From contig JAEWFC010000030.1 of NCBI GenBank assembly GCA_023389035.1, positions 558,001-622,000 of the forward strand: 64,000 nt of DNA, written 5' to 3'. The translations under genes and the position numbers were made by a program. Under the pieces are notes generated by a model, which was not told the DNA's origin, ran no database searches, and worked only from the letters and a program-made list of their open reading frames with translations. The DNA comes from Acidobacteriota bacterium (GTDB lineage: Bacteria > Acidobacteriota > Blastocatellia > Pyrinomonadales > Pyrinomonadaceae). Positions 43,757-51,871 of the stretch are shown piece by piece (positions within the stretch are counted from its first letter, which is position 1; each line of letters begins with the position of its first letter).

Positions 43757-44455
43757 ATGATCAGAATGGGAAATAAGTCCAAGACTGAAACTTCCGACGC
43801 CCCTAACTTTCAAACGAGTTCCCCCTCGGCACAGACACCTGCTTACCAATACGGCAGCGAGAACACCAATACCATCAGCAAGCCCAGTACCGATAGCGAA
43901 AATATCGCCCGGGACATAAAAGACGGCAAGCTGAGCGGATTCGTCGGGCACGGAACATCATTGACAGGCGATACATCCTTTCAAATGATGCTGCGGGTCG
44001 ACGGCCATTTGACCGGAACCGTCTCGTCTGACGGCGGCACTCTGATCGTCGGCAACAACGGTCAATTGGACGCGAATATTTCGGTCGGTGTTGCAAACGT
44101 TAACGGCGCGATCAATGGAGACGTTGTCGCGACGGAAAAGATACATCTCGGCCGCACGGCTCGCGTCGTCGGAAATATCACTACACCAAAGCTTGTGATC
44201 GAGGACGGTGCGCTTTTCGAGGGCGGATGTACGATGGTCAAGGCCCGCGAGGCACAGGAAGAAAAGAGCTCGGCCGTAAGCTCATCCGCTGCCAGCACGT
44301 CAAGCTATGGCTCTTCGTCGTCTTCGTATGGCTCGTCGAGTTCAACCTCGTCGTACTCCGGCAGCAGCAGTTACACTTCTTCGACCGACGATGATGACGA
44401 TGCTGATGACACCGTCGATGCAGATGATGAGAAATCAGAATCCGTCGCTGTCTGA
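43757..44455 (+). CDS. Bactofilin (polymer-forming cytoskeletal protein)
   Basis: 232-residue bactofilin. The central right-handed beta-helix (about 60-155) shows the usual short repeats: GDTSFQMMLRVDGHLTGTVS, LIVGNNGQLDANISVGVANV and GNITTPKLVIEDGALFEGG. The N-terminal 55 residues are polar and disordered; the C-terminal 65 are Ser/Tyr/Gly-rich (SSYGSSSSSYG) and end in an acidic stretch of Asp. Bactofilins form filaments for shape or polarity. An out-of-frame ATG 7 bases upstream opens an 8-codon ORF overlapping the start; it shares the AAGGAG site, so it may influence initiation. Confidence 0.92.
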   Translation: MIRMGNKSKTETSDAPNFQTSSPSAQTPAYQYGSENTNTISKPSTDSENIARDIKDGKLSGFVGHGTSLTGDTSFQMMLRVDGHLTGTVSSDGGTLIVGNNGQLDANISVGVANVNGAINGDVVATEKIHLGRTARVVGNITTPKLVIEDGALFEGGCTMVKAREAQEEKSSAVSSSAASTSSYGSSSSSYGSSSSTSSYSGSSSYTSSTDDDDDADDTVDADDEKSESVAV

Positions 44456-44479
44456 TGGGCCGGCTTAACTATTCGGATC

Positions 44480-44509
44480 AGGCGGTCTCAATACCGAGGC
44501 CGCCTTTTT
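44480..44509 (+). terminator. Rho-independent terminator of bactofilin
   Basis: AGGCGGTCTC (44480-44489) pairs with GAGGCCGCCT (44496-44505), one wobble, loop AATACC, then TTTTT. Confidence 0.82.
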
Positions 44510-44520
44510 CTTTGCCAGTG

Positions 44521-44549
44521 TTGTAAGACTGTGCAGGCGGGAATATACT
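44521..44549 (+). promoter_or_regulatory. Promoter of mscL
   Basis: TTGTAA (44521-44526), 17 bases, TATACT (44544-44549). It is 38 bases before the mscL ATG, which has AAAGGAG upstream. One of the best sigma-70-type matches in the window. Confidence 0.7.
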
Positions 44550-44586
44550 TTCGCGGAAACACAGAACCCAAAGGAGCACTGTTTAT

Positions 44587-45006
44587 ATGTGGCAAGATTT
44601 CAGAAAGTTTATCGCTCGGGGCAATGTCCTTGACCTGGCGATCGCGGTCATCATGGGAGCAGCATTCGGCACGATCGTAAAGACGTTCACCGATGGGATC
44701 GTGATGCCGATCGTCGGCCTGCTCACAGGCGGCGTCGATTTCAAGAGCAAGGTGATCAATCTCGGCGATATGCCCGTGAATAACGGTGCAGAGATCGAAG
44801 CCGCGATGGCTGCCAAGCAGCCGCTGATCCTCTACGGGCAGCTGATCAATGACATCATCACGTTTGTCATTGTAGCCATCGTGATGTTCTTTCTCGCCCG
44901 CTACGCGATCAGCATTTTTCGCGGACTGGAAGCTAAGGCCGACCCGACAGCCGAAGAGGTCTTACTCACCGAGATCCGCGACATTCTAAAAGCTAAGCAG
45001 ATCTAG
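44587..45006 (+). CDS. mscL: Large-conductance mechanosensitive channel MscL
   Basis: 139-residue osmotic safety valve. The N-terminal helix (MWQDFRKFIARGNVLDLAIA), the pore-lining first membrane segment (AVIMGAAFGTIVKTFTDGI), and the second segment (LINDIITFVIVAIVMFFLAR) match MscL, as does the C-terminal helical bundle LTEIRDILKA. The gene has its own promoter and ends in a four-base overlap with the convergent MTHFS gene. Confidence 0.95.
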   Translation: MWQDFRKFIARGNVLDLAIAVIMGAAFGTIVKTFTDGIVMPIVGLLTGGVDFKSKVINLGDMPVNNGAEIEAAMAAKQPLILYGQLINDIITFVIVAIVMFFLARYAISIFRGLEAKADPTAEEVLLTEIRDILKAKQI

Positions 45007-45581
45007 CGTTCGGGAAGGTAGATCTTGTCCGGTGTGATGCAGAGGTCGAGCGGGAAGTCGCCGTCATGAACGTCGTCGATGGGCTCGCTCGGCCCAAAAA
45101 AACTTACGCCGGCTTTCAGTGCATCAACCCTGCACCTGCGAAGGAATCGGTCGTAGTATCCCTTCCCGTAGCCGACACGGTGCAGCGCCGTATCGAAACA
45201 CAGCAAAGGAACGATTACAAGGTCGATCTCCTCAGGCTCCACGGTCTCGCCGCCGACGGGCTCGCGGATGCCCCACTTGCTTTGGGACATTTCGGTATCC
45301 CGCGAGTAAAGAACGTGCTCCAGCTCATCGGCTTCAACGTCAACGCGCGGCACAGCCGTGCGAGTCCCGGGAAATTCGCTCCAGACGCGTTCGAACAGGA
45401 TCGACGTCTCCACCTCATTAAACTTTGCCGTGGAGAGAAAACAATGGATCGTGCGGGCTTTTGAAAGATTTATCTCTGAGAAAATTCGGTCGAATATCTT
45501 CCGGCTGCCATCAGCAACCTCGTCATCGGAGAGAGCCTTTCGCTTTTCCAGGTATTCGCGGCGCAGGTCGGCCTTCAGCAT
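45003..45581 (-). CDS. 5-formyltetrahydrofolate cyclo-ligase (MTHFS)
   Basis: 192-residue enzyme converting 5-formyl-THF to 5,10-methenyl-THF with ATP, in folate recycling. Family motifs: LRREYLEKRKALSDDEV at the N-terminus, WGIREPVGGE, the loop VGYGKGYYDRFL (nucleotide and substrate site) and GVSFFGPSEP. It ends opposite mscL. It follows the small basic ORF and mnmA on the minus strand, with gaps below 20 bases, so the three are probably one operon. Confidence 0.92.
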   Translation of the reverse strand: MLKADLRREYLEKRKALSDDEVADGSRKIFDRIFSEINLSKARTIHCFLSTAKFNEVETSILFERVWSEFPGTRTAVPRVDVEADELEHVLYSRDTEMSQSKWGIREPVGGETVEPEEIDLVIVPLLCFDTALHRVGYGKGYYDRFLRRCRVDALKAGVSFFGPSEPIDDVHDGDFPLDLCITPDKIYLPER

Positions 45582-45590
45582 CCGTTGCTC

Positions 45591-45776
45591 CTAACCGCGC
45601 TTTTTGTCAGGTCTCGGCTTGATCGCGCCGGAAGTCCTCGGCATCGGCACCGATCCTTTGAACAAAGAATCGTCCTGAGCTTCACGCTCCGTCTTGTCAT
45701 TCAGCAATTTCGATTCGCTGACGATCTTCTTCGCAGCCTTGGCCGCCTTGCTCGGTCTTTTTTTAGATGTACTCAT
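45591..45776 (-). CDS. Small basic protein of unknown function
   Basis: 61 residues, many of them Lys, with no hydrophobic core: MSTSKKRPSKAAKAAKKIVS and SGAIKPRPDKKRG. The start has a GAAGGGA ribosome-binding-like stretch 8 bases upstream, and the ORF fills the space between mnmA and the MTHFS gene, 5 and 9 bases from them. It could be a nucleic-acid-binding or ribosome-associated peptide. No homologue is recognised; I consider it a real gene because of its placement. Confidence 0.55.
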   Translation of the reverse strand: MSTSKKRPSKAAKAAKKIVSESKLLNDKTEREAQDDSLFKGSVPMPRTSGAIKPRPDKKRG

Positions 45777-45781
45777 AAGCG

Positions 45782-46900
45782 CTATCCCTTCACGATCCAG
45801 CCGCCGCCGACGACCTCTTCGCCGGTTGCGATGTCGTAGAATATCGTCGCTTGGCCAGGAGTTATTGCTCGCTCCGGTTCGTCAAACACGACACGCACGT
45901 GACCGCCCGGTAAGGCGTAGAGCGTTGCGGCTGCCGGATCGCTGCGGTATCTGACCTTCACGAGAGCCCGGACGGGTTCTGACGGCTCGTCAAACGCAAC
46001 CCAATTTACGCCCTTCGCCGTGAACTCCAATGTATCCAGATCTTCTGCTTCGCCGACGATGATCTGATTCTTCGCTCGCTCGATCTGCACAACGTAAAGC
46101 GGCTTTTCGTGTGCGATCCCGAGCCCGCGGCGCTGCCCGATCGTATATCGATGAATTCCGGTGTGCTCGCCGATCGTTTCGCCGGCAGTGCTGACGATCT
46201 CGCCGCTTGCGGGCGTGTCGGCTGAGCGATCGGTCTGCTCGAGATACCGATCAATAAACTCCGAATACTTCCCGTCCGGGACAAAACAGATCTCCTGCGA
46301 TTCCTGCTTCTCCGCAGTGTAGAGCTTCGCACCGCGAGCGATCTCGCGCACCTCGCTCTTGAGCATCTCGCCCAGCGGAAAGTGCGCGCGCGAAAGCTGG
46401 TCCTGCGTCAGCTCCCAAAGAAAGTAGCTCTGATCTTTCCAATGATTGCGTCCGCGAAAGAGCCGATAGCGGTCGGCGGCCTCGTCGTATTCGACGCGTG
46501 CGAAATGTCCGGTCGCGACCTTATCGCAACCGAGCGAAACGGCCATCCGATCTAGCGAGGCAAATTTTAACCGTGAATTGCAGGCGACACACGGAATGGG
46601 TGTCTCGCCCGATAGATAGCTTTGGACGAATGGCTCGACCACATCGCGTTCAAAATCCTTCTCGAGGTTCAGAACGTAAAACGGAAACCCGAGACTTTCC
46701 GCGACTCGCCGTGCGTCGTAAACGTCATCAAGCGAGCAGCACCGCGAGGGCAGCGGATCGCCATTCTCGTCCAGACTTCCTCCGCGCCGCTGGTCCCACA
46801 GCTGCATCGTAAAGCCAACGAGTTCGTGTCCCTCGGCCTTTAATAATGCGGCTGCGGCCGAGCTATCGACCCCGCCGCTCATTGCAACGGCTATCTTCAT
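45782..46900 (-). CDS. mnmA: tRNA-specific 2-thiouridylase MnmA
   Basis: Thiolates U34 of tRNA for Lys, Glu and Gln. The 372 residues start with the PP-loop AVAMSGGVDSSAAAALL; the catalytic cysteines lie in IPCVACNSRLKF and SQEICFVPDG; further motifs are KVATGHFARV, YTIGQRRGLGI and PGQATIFYD. It heads the mnmA-small ORF-MTHFS operon. Confidence 0.95.
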   Translation of the reverse strand: MKIAVAMSGGVDSSAAAALLKAEGHELVGFTMQLWDQRRGGSLDENGDPLPSRCCSLDDVYDARRVAESLGFPFYVLNLEKDFERDVVEPFVQSYLSGETPIPCVACNSRLKFASLDRMAVSLGCDKVATGHFARVEYDEAADRYRLFRGRNHWKDQSYFLWELTQDQLSRAHFPLGEMLKSEVREIARGAKLYTAEKQESQEICFVPDGKYSEFIDRYLEQTDRSADTPASGEIVSTAGETIGEHTGIHRYTIGQRRGLGIAHEKPLYVVQIERAKNQIIVGEAEDLDTLEFTAKGVNWVAFDEPSEPVRALVKVRYRSDPAAATLYALPGGHVRVVFDEPERAITPGQATIFYDIATGEEVVGGGWIVKG

Positions 46901-46996
46901 GACAAAGGTTAGAGTATAGCCGTTCGGTCAGAGGTTGGAAACTGTTTACCCGACGCCTCGGCGTGTGACGGGTTGCCGACAGATGCGCCGGCTTGA

Positions 46997-47660
46997 TCAT
47001 TTGAACGGCACACGGAAAAGGATATAGGTCACCGTGCGGTCGGTGCCGACGCTGAGCCTCCTTGCCCAGCTGGTTTCAAGCTGCTTCCACTCGTCGCGCC
47101 GCATCACACGGGCCTCGACGTATTCGAAACCTGCCGAAATATACTTCGGAATTAGATATGAATGGACTGTCACCGGCGTCAGCAGCGTAATACCTAGCCG
47201 CTCTATTTCGGCGCGGTCACGCTCCGGATCGATTCCGATGACGATCTCTAATAGGCAGCCCGGCGCGGCGATCCCGCGCAGCGATCGCAGCATATCGGCA
47301 TCACCGGTCGCCACCGCTCTCAGCAGGCTGCCCCACGGAAAGTGAATGTGGATCTCGTCAGCGACGCCCGCGAATTCCTCGGGCAGATCTTCGACCGCGG
47401 CCTGAACGAACATCAAATTCGCGAGGCCGCCTTTCGCGCTTTTACGCGTCGCCTTCATCGACGGCCGCTCGAGCGCCTTTACGTTCGCGTCGATCCCGAT
47501 GAAGAACTTGTCCGGATGCTTCGCGGCATGCGCGGTCACAAACCGGCCGTCGCCGGTCCCAATGTCCAGCACGACGCCGCCGCCTGTATGGTCGAATGAT
47601 CTCTTCGAACTCGTCACGTGAGAGTTATCAGATGGTGCTTCCGCGGATCTGTTTGATCAT
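46997..47660 (-). pseudogene. KamB/NpmA-like 16S rRNA A1408 methyltransferase with disrupted N-terminus
   Basis: The main open frame (46997-47617, GTG start, 206 residues) has the hallmarks of A1408-N1 methyltransferases: SAM motif VVLDIGTGDGRFV, FFIGIDANVKAL, HFPWGSLLRA with W95, and ETSWARRLSVG with W184. These two Trp correspond to the pair (NpmA W107, W197) that stack on A1408. The expected N-terminus is just upstream but in another frame: ATG at 47660 with GGAG six bases before it gives MIKQIRGSTI, then TGA TAA, then in the same frame LSRDEFEEIIRPYR. Two lesions (tandem stops, a +1 shift at a CGG run) separate it from the rest. Either the gene is damaged, or translation restarts at the GTG. 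Confidence 0.75.
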
Positions 47661-47740
47661 AAAATGCTCCGTTCAACGCGTAACAGTATGTAACGATGGA
47701 AAACTGCCGCGAAATGTTGCCAAGCGATATGACGTGAACT

Positions 47741-47762
47741 TTTACGAAATTTGCTTCGTAAA
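47741..47762. promoter_or_regulatory. Perfect 22-bp inverted repeat upstream of MATE gene
   Basis: TTTACGAA-ATTTGC-TTCGTAAA: 8-bp arms, 6-base spacer. It lies about 35 bases before the TATGAT box. The shape fits a TetR- or MarR-type operator. No such regulator is encoded nearby. Confidence 0.5.
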
Positions 47763-47870
47763 GGATTCACAAATCATTTTCTCTTGTGCTAAGGTGCTAT
47801 GATCATGCGTCTCGAACTTGTCTAACTCATCTGCTCGTTCGCGCTCGTCACGGCTGAACCGGTCGTAACT

Positions 47871-47918
47871 CGGGCACGTCTCCGGCGCCGTTTACGCGTG
47901 CCGTCATTTTTCGTTTTT
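47871..47918 (+). terminator. Terminator-like hairpin in the MATE leader
   Basis: CGG-CACG (47871-47878, one bulged G) pairs with CGTGCCG (47897-47903), followed by TTTTTCGTTTTT. It ends only 20 bases before the MATE ATG and would stop transcription unless relieved. Confidence 0.45.
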
Positions 47919-47937
47919 ATAATTATTGGAGCAATTT

Positions 47938-49365
47938 ATGTCTTTCGATAGACAGCAGCCGCCCGTTGCGGCTGTGGACAATTCATTTTTCGCCGTTTTG
48001 CGTGAGGCATTTGTCGGCACAAACCGCGATTTCACGCAGGGCTCGATACCGGTCGCGCTTGTGATACTTGCGGTCCCGATGATCCTCGAGATGTCGATGG
48101 AGGCGTTATTCGCCATCGTTGATACTTTCTTTGTCGCAAAGCTCGGTGCGGCGGCGGTCGCGGTTGTCGGGCTTACCGAATCCGTGCTGGTACTGATCTA
48201 CGCGGTCGCCGTAGGCCTGAGCATCGGTGCCACGGCAACGGTCGCGCGCCGCGTAGGCGAAAAGGATATGGAAGGCGCGGCGCGAACGGCGACGCACGTC
48301 GTCTATCTCGGCCTGATCGTCTCTGCGATCATGGGAGCACTCGGTGTGATCTTTGCGCCGCAGCTCTACCGACTGCTCGGTGCGGAACCTGAGGTGATCG
48401 CGATCGGTCTGCCGTTCATGCGGATCATGTTCGGCACGAACGCTGTGATCGTATTCCTCTTTCTGCTGAACGGAATTTTCCGCGGTGCAGGCGATGCGGC
48501 GATAGCACTTCGCGTACTGATCATCGCGAATGGCCTGAACATCATCCTCGATCCGCTTTTCATCTTCGGCATCGGTTTCTTTCCCGAATGGGGCGTAACG
48601 GGTGCCGCGGTCGCGACCGTAATCGGCCGCGCGGCCGGTGTAGCGTACGCCGCCTGGGCACTATTTATCCGCACGGACGGCAGGCTCAATGTGCGTGCTG
48701 AACACTGGAAGTTTGACCCTGAGATACTGATCGGTCTCGTCCGCCTTTCGGGTATGGCGGTGCTGCAATTCCTGATCGCGACGCTTAGCTGGACGGGCCT
48801 TGTGCGCGTCGTTGCGGGATTTGGAACAACCGCGATCGCGGGCTACCAGATCGGGTTGCGAGTGATAATGTTCGTCATTCTGCCCGCAGTCGGGCTCGCG
48901 AATGCTGCGGCGACGCTCGTCGGCCAGAATCTCGGCGCCGAACGCCCCGACCGTGCCGAACGCGCTGTTTGGACCGCAGCCGTGCTGAACGCCGTTCTTC
49001 TCGGCGTGGTAGGAATGTTCTTCGTACTGAACCCGCACGCGGTGATCGCAATATTCACGACGGATCCCGAGGTCAGCGGCTTCGCTGCCGATTGCCTGCG
49101 GATAGTCGGTTACGGCTACGCTTTCTACGGGCTAGGGATGGTGCTTGAGAGCGCGTTCAATGGCGCCGGCGACACGCTGACACCGACGTGGCTCAACTTC
49201 ATCGTCTTTTGGCTGATCGAGATCCCGTTGGCTTACATCCTGGCGTACCGCTTTGAGATGGGGCCGCAGGGCGTGTTTTGGTCGATAACGATCGCGTTCT
49301 CGATACTCGCAGTGGCCTCGGCCTTTCTCTTCAAACGAGGGAAGTGGAAGAAGATGGTCGTCTGA
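47938..49365 (+). CDS. MATE family efflux pump
   Basis: 475-residue multidrug and toxic compound exporter driven by Na+ or H+. Two homologous halves of six membrane segments each can be followed. Family-like stretches are IPVALVILAVPMILEMSMEA, VGLTESVLVLIYAVAVGLSI, LNGIFRGAGDAAIAL and LESAFNGAGDTLTPTWLNF. The ATG follows TTGGAGC. It is preceded by a palindrome and a terminator-like hairpin. Substrate unknown. Confidence 0.93.
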   Translation: MSFDRQQPPVAAVDNSFFAVLREAFVGTNRDFTQGSIPVALVILAVPMILEMSMEALFAIVDTFFVAKLGAAAVAVVGLTESVLVLIYAVAVGLSIGATATVARRVGEKDMEGAARTATHVVYLGLIVSAIMGALGVIFAPQLYRLLGAEPEVIAIGLPFMRIMFGTNAVIVFLFLLNGIFRGAGDAAIALRVLIIANGLNIILDPLFIFGIGFFPEWGVTGAAVATVIGRAAGVAYAAWALFIRTDGRLNVRAEHWKFDPEILIGLVRLSGMAVLQFLIATLSWTGLVRVVAGFGTTAIAGYQIGLRVIMFVILPAVGLANAAATLVGQNLGAERPDRAERAVWTAAVLNAVLLGVVGMFFVLNPHAVIAIFTTDPEVSGFAADCLRIVGYGYAFYGLGMVLESAFNGAGDTLTPTWLNFIVFWLIEIPLAYILAYRFEMGPQGVFWSITIAFSILAVASAFLFKRGKWKKMVV

Positions 49366-49421
49366 GGTTGCCGCGAGAGACCGTTCGCTGAAACTGTGTC
49401 GGGTTGTGGTAAAACTAGTGT

Positions 49422-50114
49422 ATGGCAGGTGCGTTCCCGGATCCGATCAAGTACAAGTTCCCGGAATGGGTCCGGCACGAAGACTACTATTATTACGGAA
49501 AGGACATCGTCTCGTTCGGCGATGAACTTTCCGTGCATAACCTGATCGACGCTTACCGCCGCGGCATTTTCCCGTGGCACATTCCCGGTATCCCGCTGCC
49601 CTGGTATTGCCCGGAGCGGCGGGCGATACTGGATTTTGCCGACCTGCACATTCCGCGAAGTCTCGCAAAAATTCGGCGGCGAAGTGAATTCACATTCACA
49701 ATCGATCGGGATTTCGACCGCGTGATGTACGAGTGCTCGCAGGCCGATCGCCCCGGGCAATACGGCACTTGGATCACTGAAGAGTTCATCTCGTCGTTCA
49801 CCGAGCTGCACCGCCTCGGCATTGCGCACAGCGTTGAGGTCTGGGATACCGAAGGCAACATTGCCGGCGGACTTTATGGCGTGGATGCCGGCGGCGTCTT
49901 TTGCGGCGAATCGATGTTTCACCTCAAGCCGAACGCTTCAAAGCTCGCGCTGCTGTTCCTGATCGATCATTTCTCCACACGAGGCGCGACGTGGCTCGAC
50001 AACCAGGTGATGACGCCGCATATGCAGCTGCTCGGTGCAAAAGAGATCAGCCGGCGCGAGTTCTTGGATAAACTGAAAGCGACACAGGGGCTCGATCTGA
50101 AGCTGTTTGACTAA
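49422..50114 (+). CDS. aat: Leucyl/phenylalanyl-tRNA-protein transferase Aat
   Basis: Adds Leu or Phe from tRNA to N-terminal basic residues, marking proteins for ClpS/ClpAP degradation. 230 residues with AYRRGIFPWH, LPWYCPERRAIL, GTWITEEFISSFTELHRLGI, AHSVEVWDTEGNIAGGLYGV and FCGESMFHLKPNASKLAL, all characteristic. No clpS is in the window. It is followed 5 bases later by a DinB gene and then YwbE, likely one transcript. Confidence 0.95.
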   Translation: MAGAFPDPIKYKFPEWVRHEDYYYYGKDIVSFGDELSVHNLIDAYRRGIFPWHIPGIPLPWYCPERRAILDFADLHIPRSLAKIRRRSEFTFTIDRDFDRVMYECSQADRPGQYGTWITEEFISSFTELHRLGIAHSVEVWDTEGNIAGGLYGVDAGGVFCGESMFHLKPNASKLALLFLIDHFSTRGATWLDNQVMTPHMQLLGAKEISRREFLDKLKATQGLDLKLFD

Positions 50115-50119
50115 AGGCC

Positions 50120-50596
50120 ATGGAAGATCAACATTTATTGCGCGAACATTTGCTTGAGCTGCTCGAAGGCCGCTCGGCACACATCGATCTCGAAACGGCT
50201 ATCCGCGGATTTCCGATCAACCTGATCAACGAGCGGCTCGACGACCGTCAGCATTCGCCGTGGGAACTGCTCGAGCACACAAGAGTCGCCCTTTGGGACA
50301 TCGTCGAATTTTGCCGCGACCCTAAGCATAAGTCCCCGGATTTTCCCGACGGATACTGGGCGCTAGGTAACGCGAATATCATCCAGTGGCAAAAGACCGC
50401 GGACGCGATCTCGGAACTGATGGGCGCGATGCGTGCGATGGTCGCCGACACACGCAATGACCTGCTCGCTCCGATACCACACGGCGACGGACAGACCTTA
50501 CTCCGCGAAGCCCTGCTCGTCGCCGACCATAATTCATACCACCTCGGCCAATTGCTGCAGCTCAAGAAAACGCTGGAAGCTCGCGGGACAACATAA
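50120..50596 (+). CDS. DinB family protein
   Basis: 158-residue four-helix-bundle protein of the DinB superfamily. Metal-binding His candidates are in SPWELLEHTRVALWDIVEF and ADHNSYHLGQLLQL, the latter being the HxxxH pair. It differs clearly from the DinB at 14272. The start is 5 bases after the aat stop, no independent promoter is seen. Function unknown; relatives include thiol transferases. Confidence 0.85.
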   Translation: MEDQHLLREHLLELLEGRSAHIDLETAIRGFPINLINERLDDRQHSPWELLEHTRVALWDIVEFCRDPKHKSPDFPDGYWALGNANIIQWQKTADAISELMGAMRAMVADTRNDLLAPIPHGDGQTLLREALLVADHNSYHLGQLLQLKKTLEARGTT

Positions 50597-50597
50597 A

Positions 50598-50807
50598 ATG
50601 CCGCACAGACAACGAAAAAATATCCGCCCCGGCCTTAAAGTCGCCATCGTCCTAAAACAAGACCAGCGCACCGGCCGCGAAACCGTCGGCACCGTCAAAG
50701 ACCTGCTGACCAATTCACCGACGCATCCGCACGGGATAAAAGTTCGGCTAACTGATGGAAATGTCGGTCGCGTGCAGCGATTTTCCGAGGACGGCCCTGA
50801 ATTATGA
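50598..50807 (+). CDS. YwbE family protein
   Basis: 69-residue protein matching the YwbE family, whose role is unknown. The signature is almost complete: RKNIRPGLKVAIVLKQDQRT followed by KDLLTNSPTHPHGIKVRLTD and GNVGRVQRF. The start is ATG at 50598, just after the DinB stop; upstream codons in frame belong to the DinB gene on another frame. Its stop overlaps the next start as ATGA. Confidence 0.93.
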   Translation: MPHRQRKNIRPGLKVAIVLKQDQRTGRETVGTVKDLLTNSPTHPHGIKVRLTDGNVGRVQRFSEDGPEL

Positions 50808-51853
50808 ATAAGAATTTCCTCATCTACGGAGCGAACGGTTACACCGGCGAGCTGATCACGCGGTTCGCGGTCGAGCGTGGGATGCGGCCGATCATCGCGG
50901 GGCGGAATGAGTCGGCTGTCAAAGCGCTTGCGGAAAAGCACGGGCTGGAATATCGCGTGTTCTCGCTTGATGACACCGCCAAGCTCGACGCGGCATTGAA
51001 CGAGGTCGAAACCGTTCTGCACTGCGCCGGGCCGTTCTCGCTCACCTCGCGTGCGATGGGAGAAGCGTGCCTGCGCACAAAGACGCACTACACCGACATC
51101 ACCGGTGAGATCGCCGTCTTCGAAGCCTGCGCCGCGGCCGACCAAAAGGCGAAGGACGCGGGAATAATGATCATGCCCGGCGTCGGTTTCGACGTGGTCC
51201 CCAGCGACTGTCTGGCCGCACATCTCAAACAGCTCATGCCCTCAGCGACCGATCTCAAGCTCGCGTTTTACAGCAAGGGGCGAATGTCCCACGGCACGCA
51301 GCTGACGATGACGATGAACATCGACAAGGGCGGGGCCGTCCGCCGCGACGGCAAGATTATGCCCGTCCCGGCCGCGTGGCGAACACGCGAGATCGACTTT
51401 GGCGAGGGCGTCGTAAAAACAGGCGTGACCATTCCGTGGGGAGACGTCGCGACCGCGTACCATTCGACCGGCATCCCGAATATCGAGGTCTACACCGTCG
51501 TGCCGCCATCCGCACAGCGGCTGATGAAGCTCAGCCGATATCTCGGGCCGCTGCTCGCATCCGGCCCTGTTCAGCGTTATCTGCAAAGCAAGATCCCGCA
51601 CGGCGGGCCGAGCGATCAGGAACGCTCACGCGCGCGGACACTGCTCTGGGGCGAAGCAAGCGACGCGCAAGGCAACCGCGTCGAGGCACGTCTGCAATGC
51701 CCCGAGGGCTATACCACGACAGCGCTCGCCGCTCTCAACATCACCGAAAAGATACTCGCCGGCAACTTCACTCCCGGCTTCCAAACTCCCGCCAAAGCCT
51801 ACGGCCCCGACCTCATCCTCGAACTCGACGACACCTCACGGCAAGATGCGTAG
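50804..51853 (+). CDS. Saccharopine dehydrogenase-like oxidoreductase
   Basis: 349-residue NAD(P)-binding protein of the saccharopine dehydrogenase/trans-acting enoyl reductase family. The Rossmann start FLIYGANGYTGELITR and the later VLHCAGPFSLTSRAMGEACL and THYTDITGEIAVFE are family-typical. The C-terminal part is a mixed domain without recognisable active site. In mycobacteria relatives reduce lipid intermediates; here the substrate is unknown. It ends 19 bases before the convergent winged-helix/TPR gene. Confidence 0.85.
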   Translation: MNKNFLIYGANGYTGELITRFAVERGMRPIIAGRNESAVKALAEKHGLEYRVFSLDDTAKLDAALNEVETVLHCAGPFSLTSRAMGEACLRTKTHYTDITGEIAVFEACAAADQKAKDAGIMIMPGVGFDVVPSDCLAAHLKQLMPSATDLKLAFYSKGRMSHGTQLTMTMNIDKGGAVRRDGKIMPVPAAWRTREIDFGEGVVKTGVTIPWGDVATAYHSTGIPNIEVYTVVPPSAQRLMKLSRYLGPLLASGPVQRYLQSKIPHGGPSDQERSRARTLLWGEASDAQGNRVEARLQCPEGYTTTALAALNITEKILAGNFTPGFQTPAKAYGPDLILELDDTSRQDA

Positions 51854-51871
51854 ATTTACAAACGAAGCGAT

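Larger units (their letters stand above)
47661..47937. other. Intergenic leader region of the MATE gene
   Basis: 277 bases between the disrupted methyltransferase and the MATE gene, containing a perfect palindrome, a TATGAT box (47798-47803), and a terminator-like hairpin just before the MATE start. No gene seen. Confidence 0.5.

Noticed and set aside
47620..47660. TGA in the disrupted methyltransferase read as selenocysteine (selA is present)
   Set aside because: The TGA is followed at once by TAA, so reading through it would still end translation.
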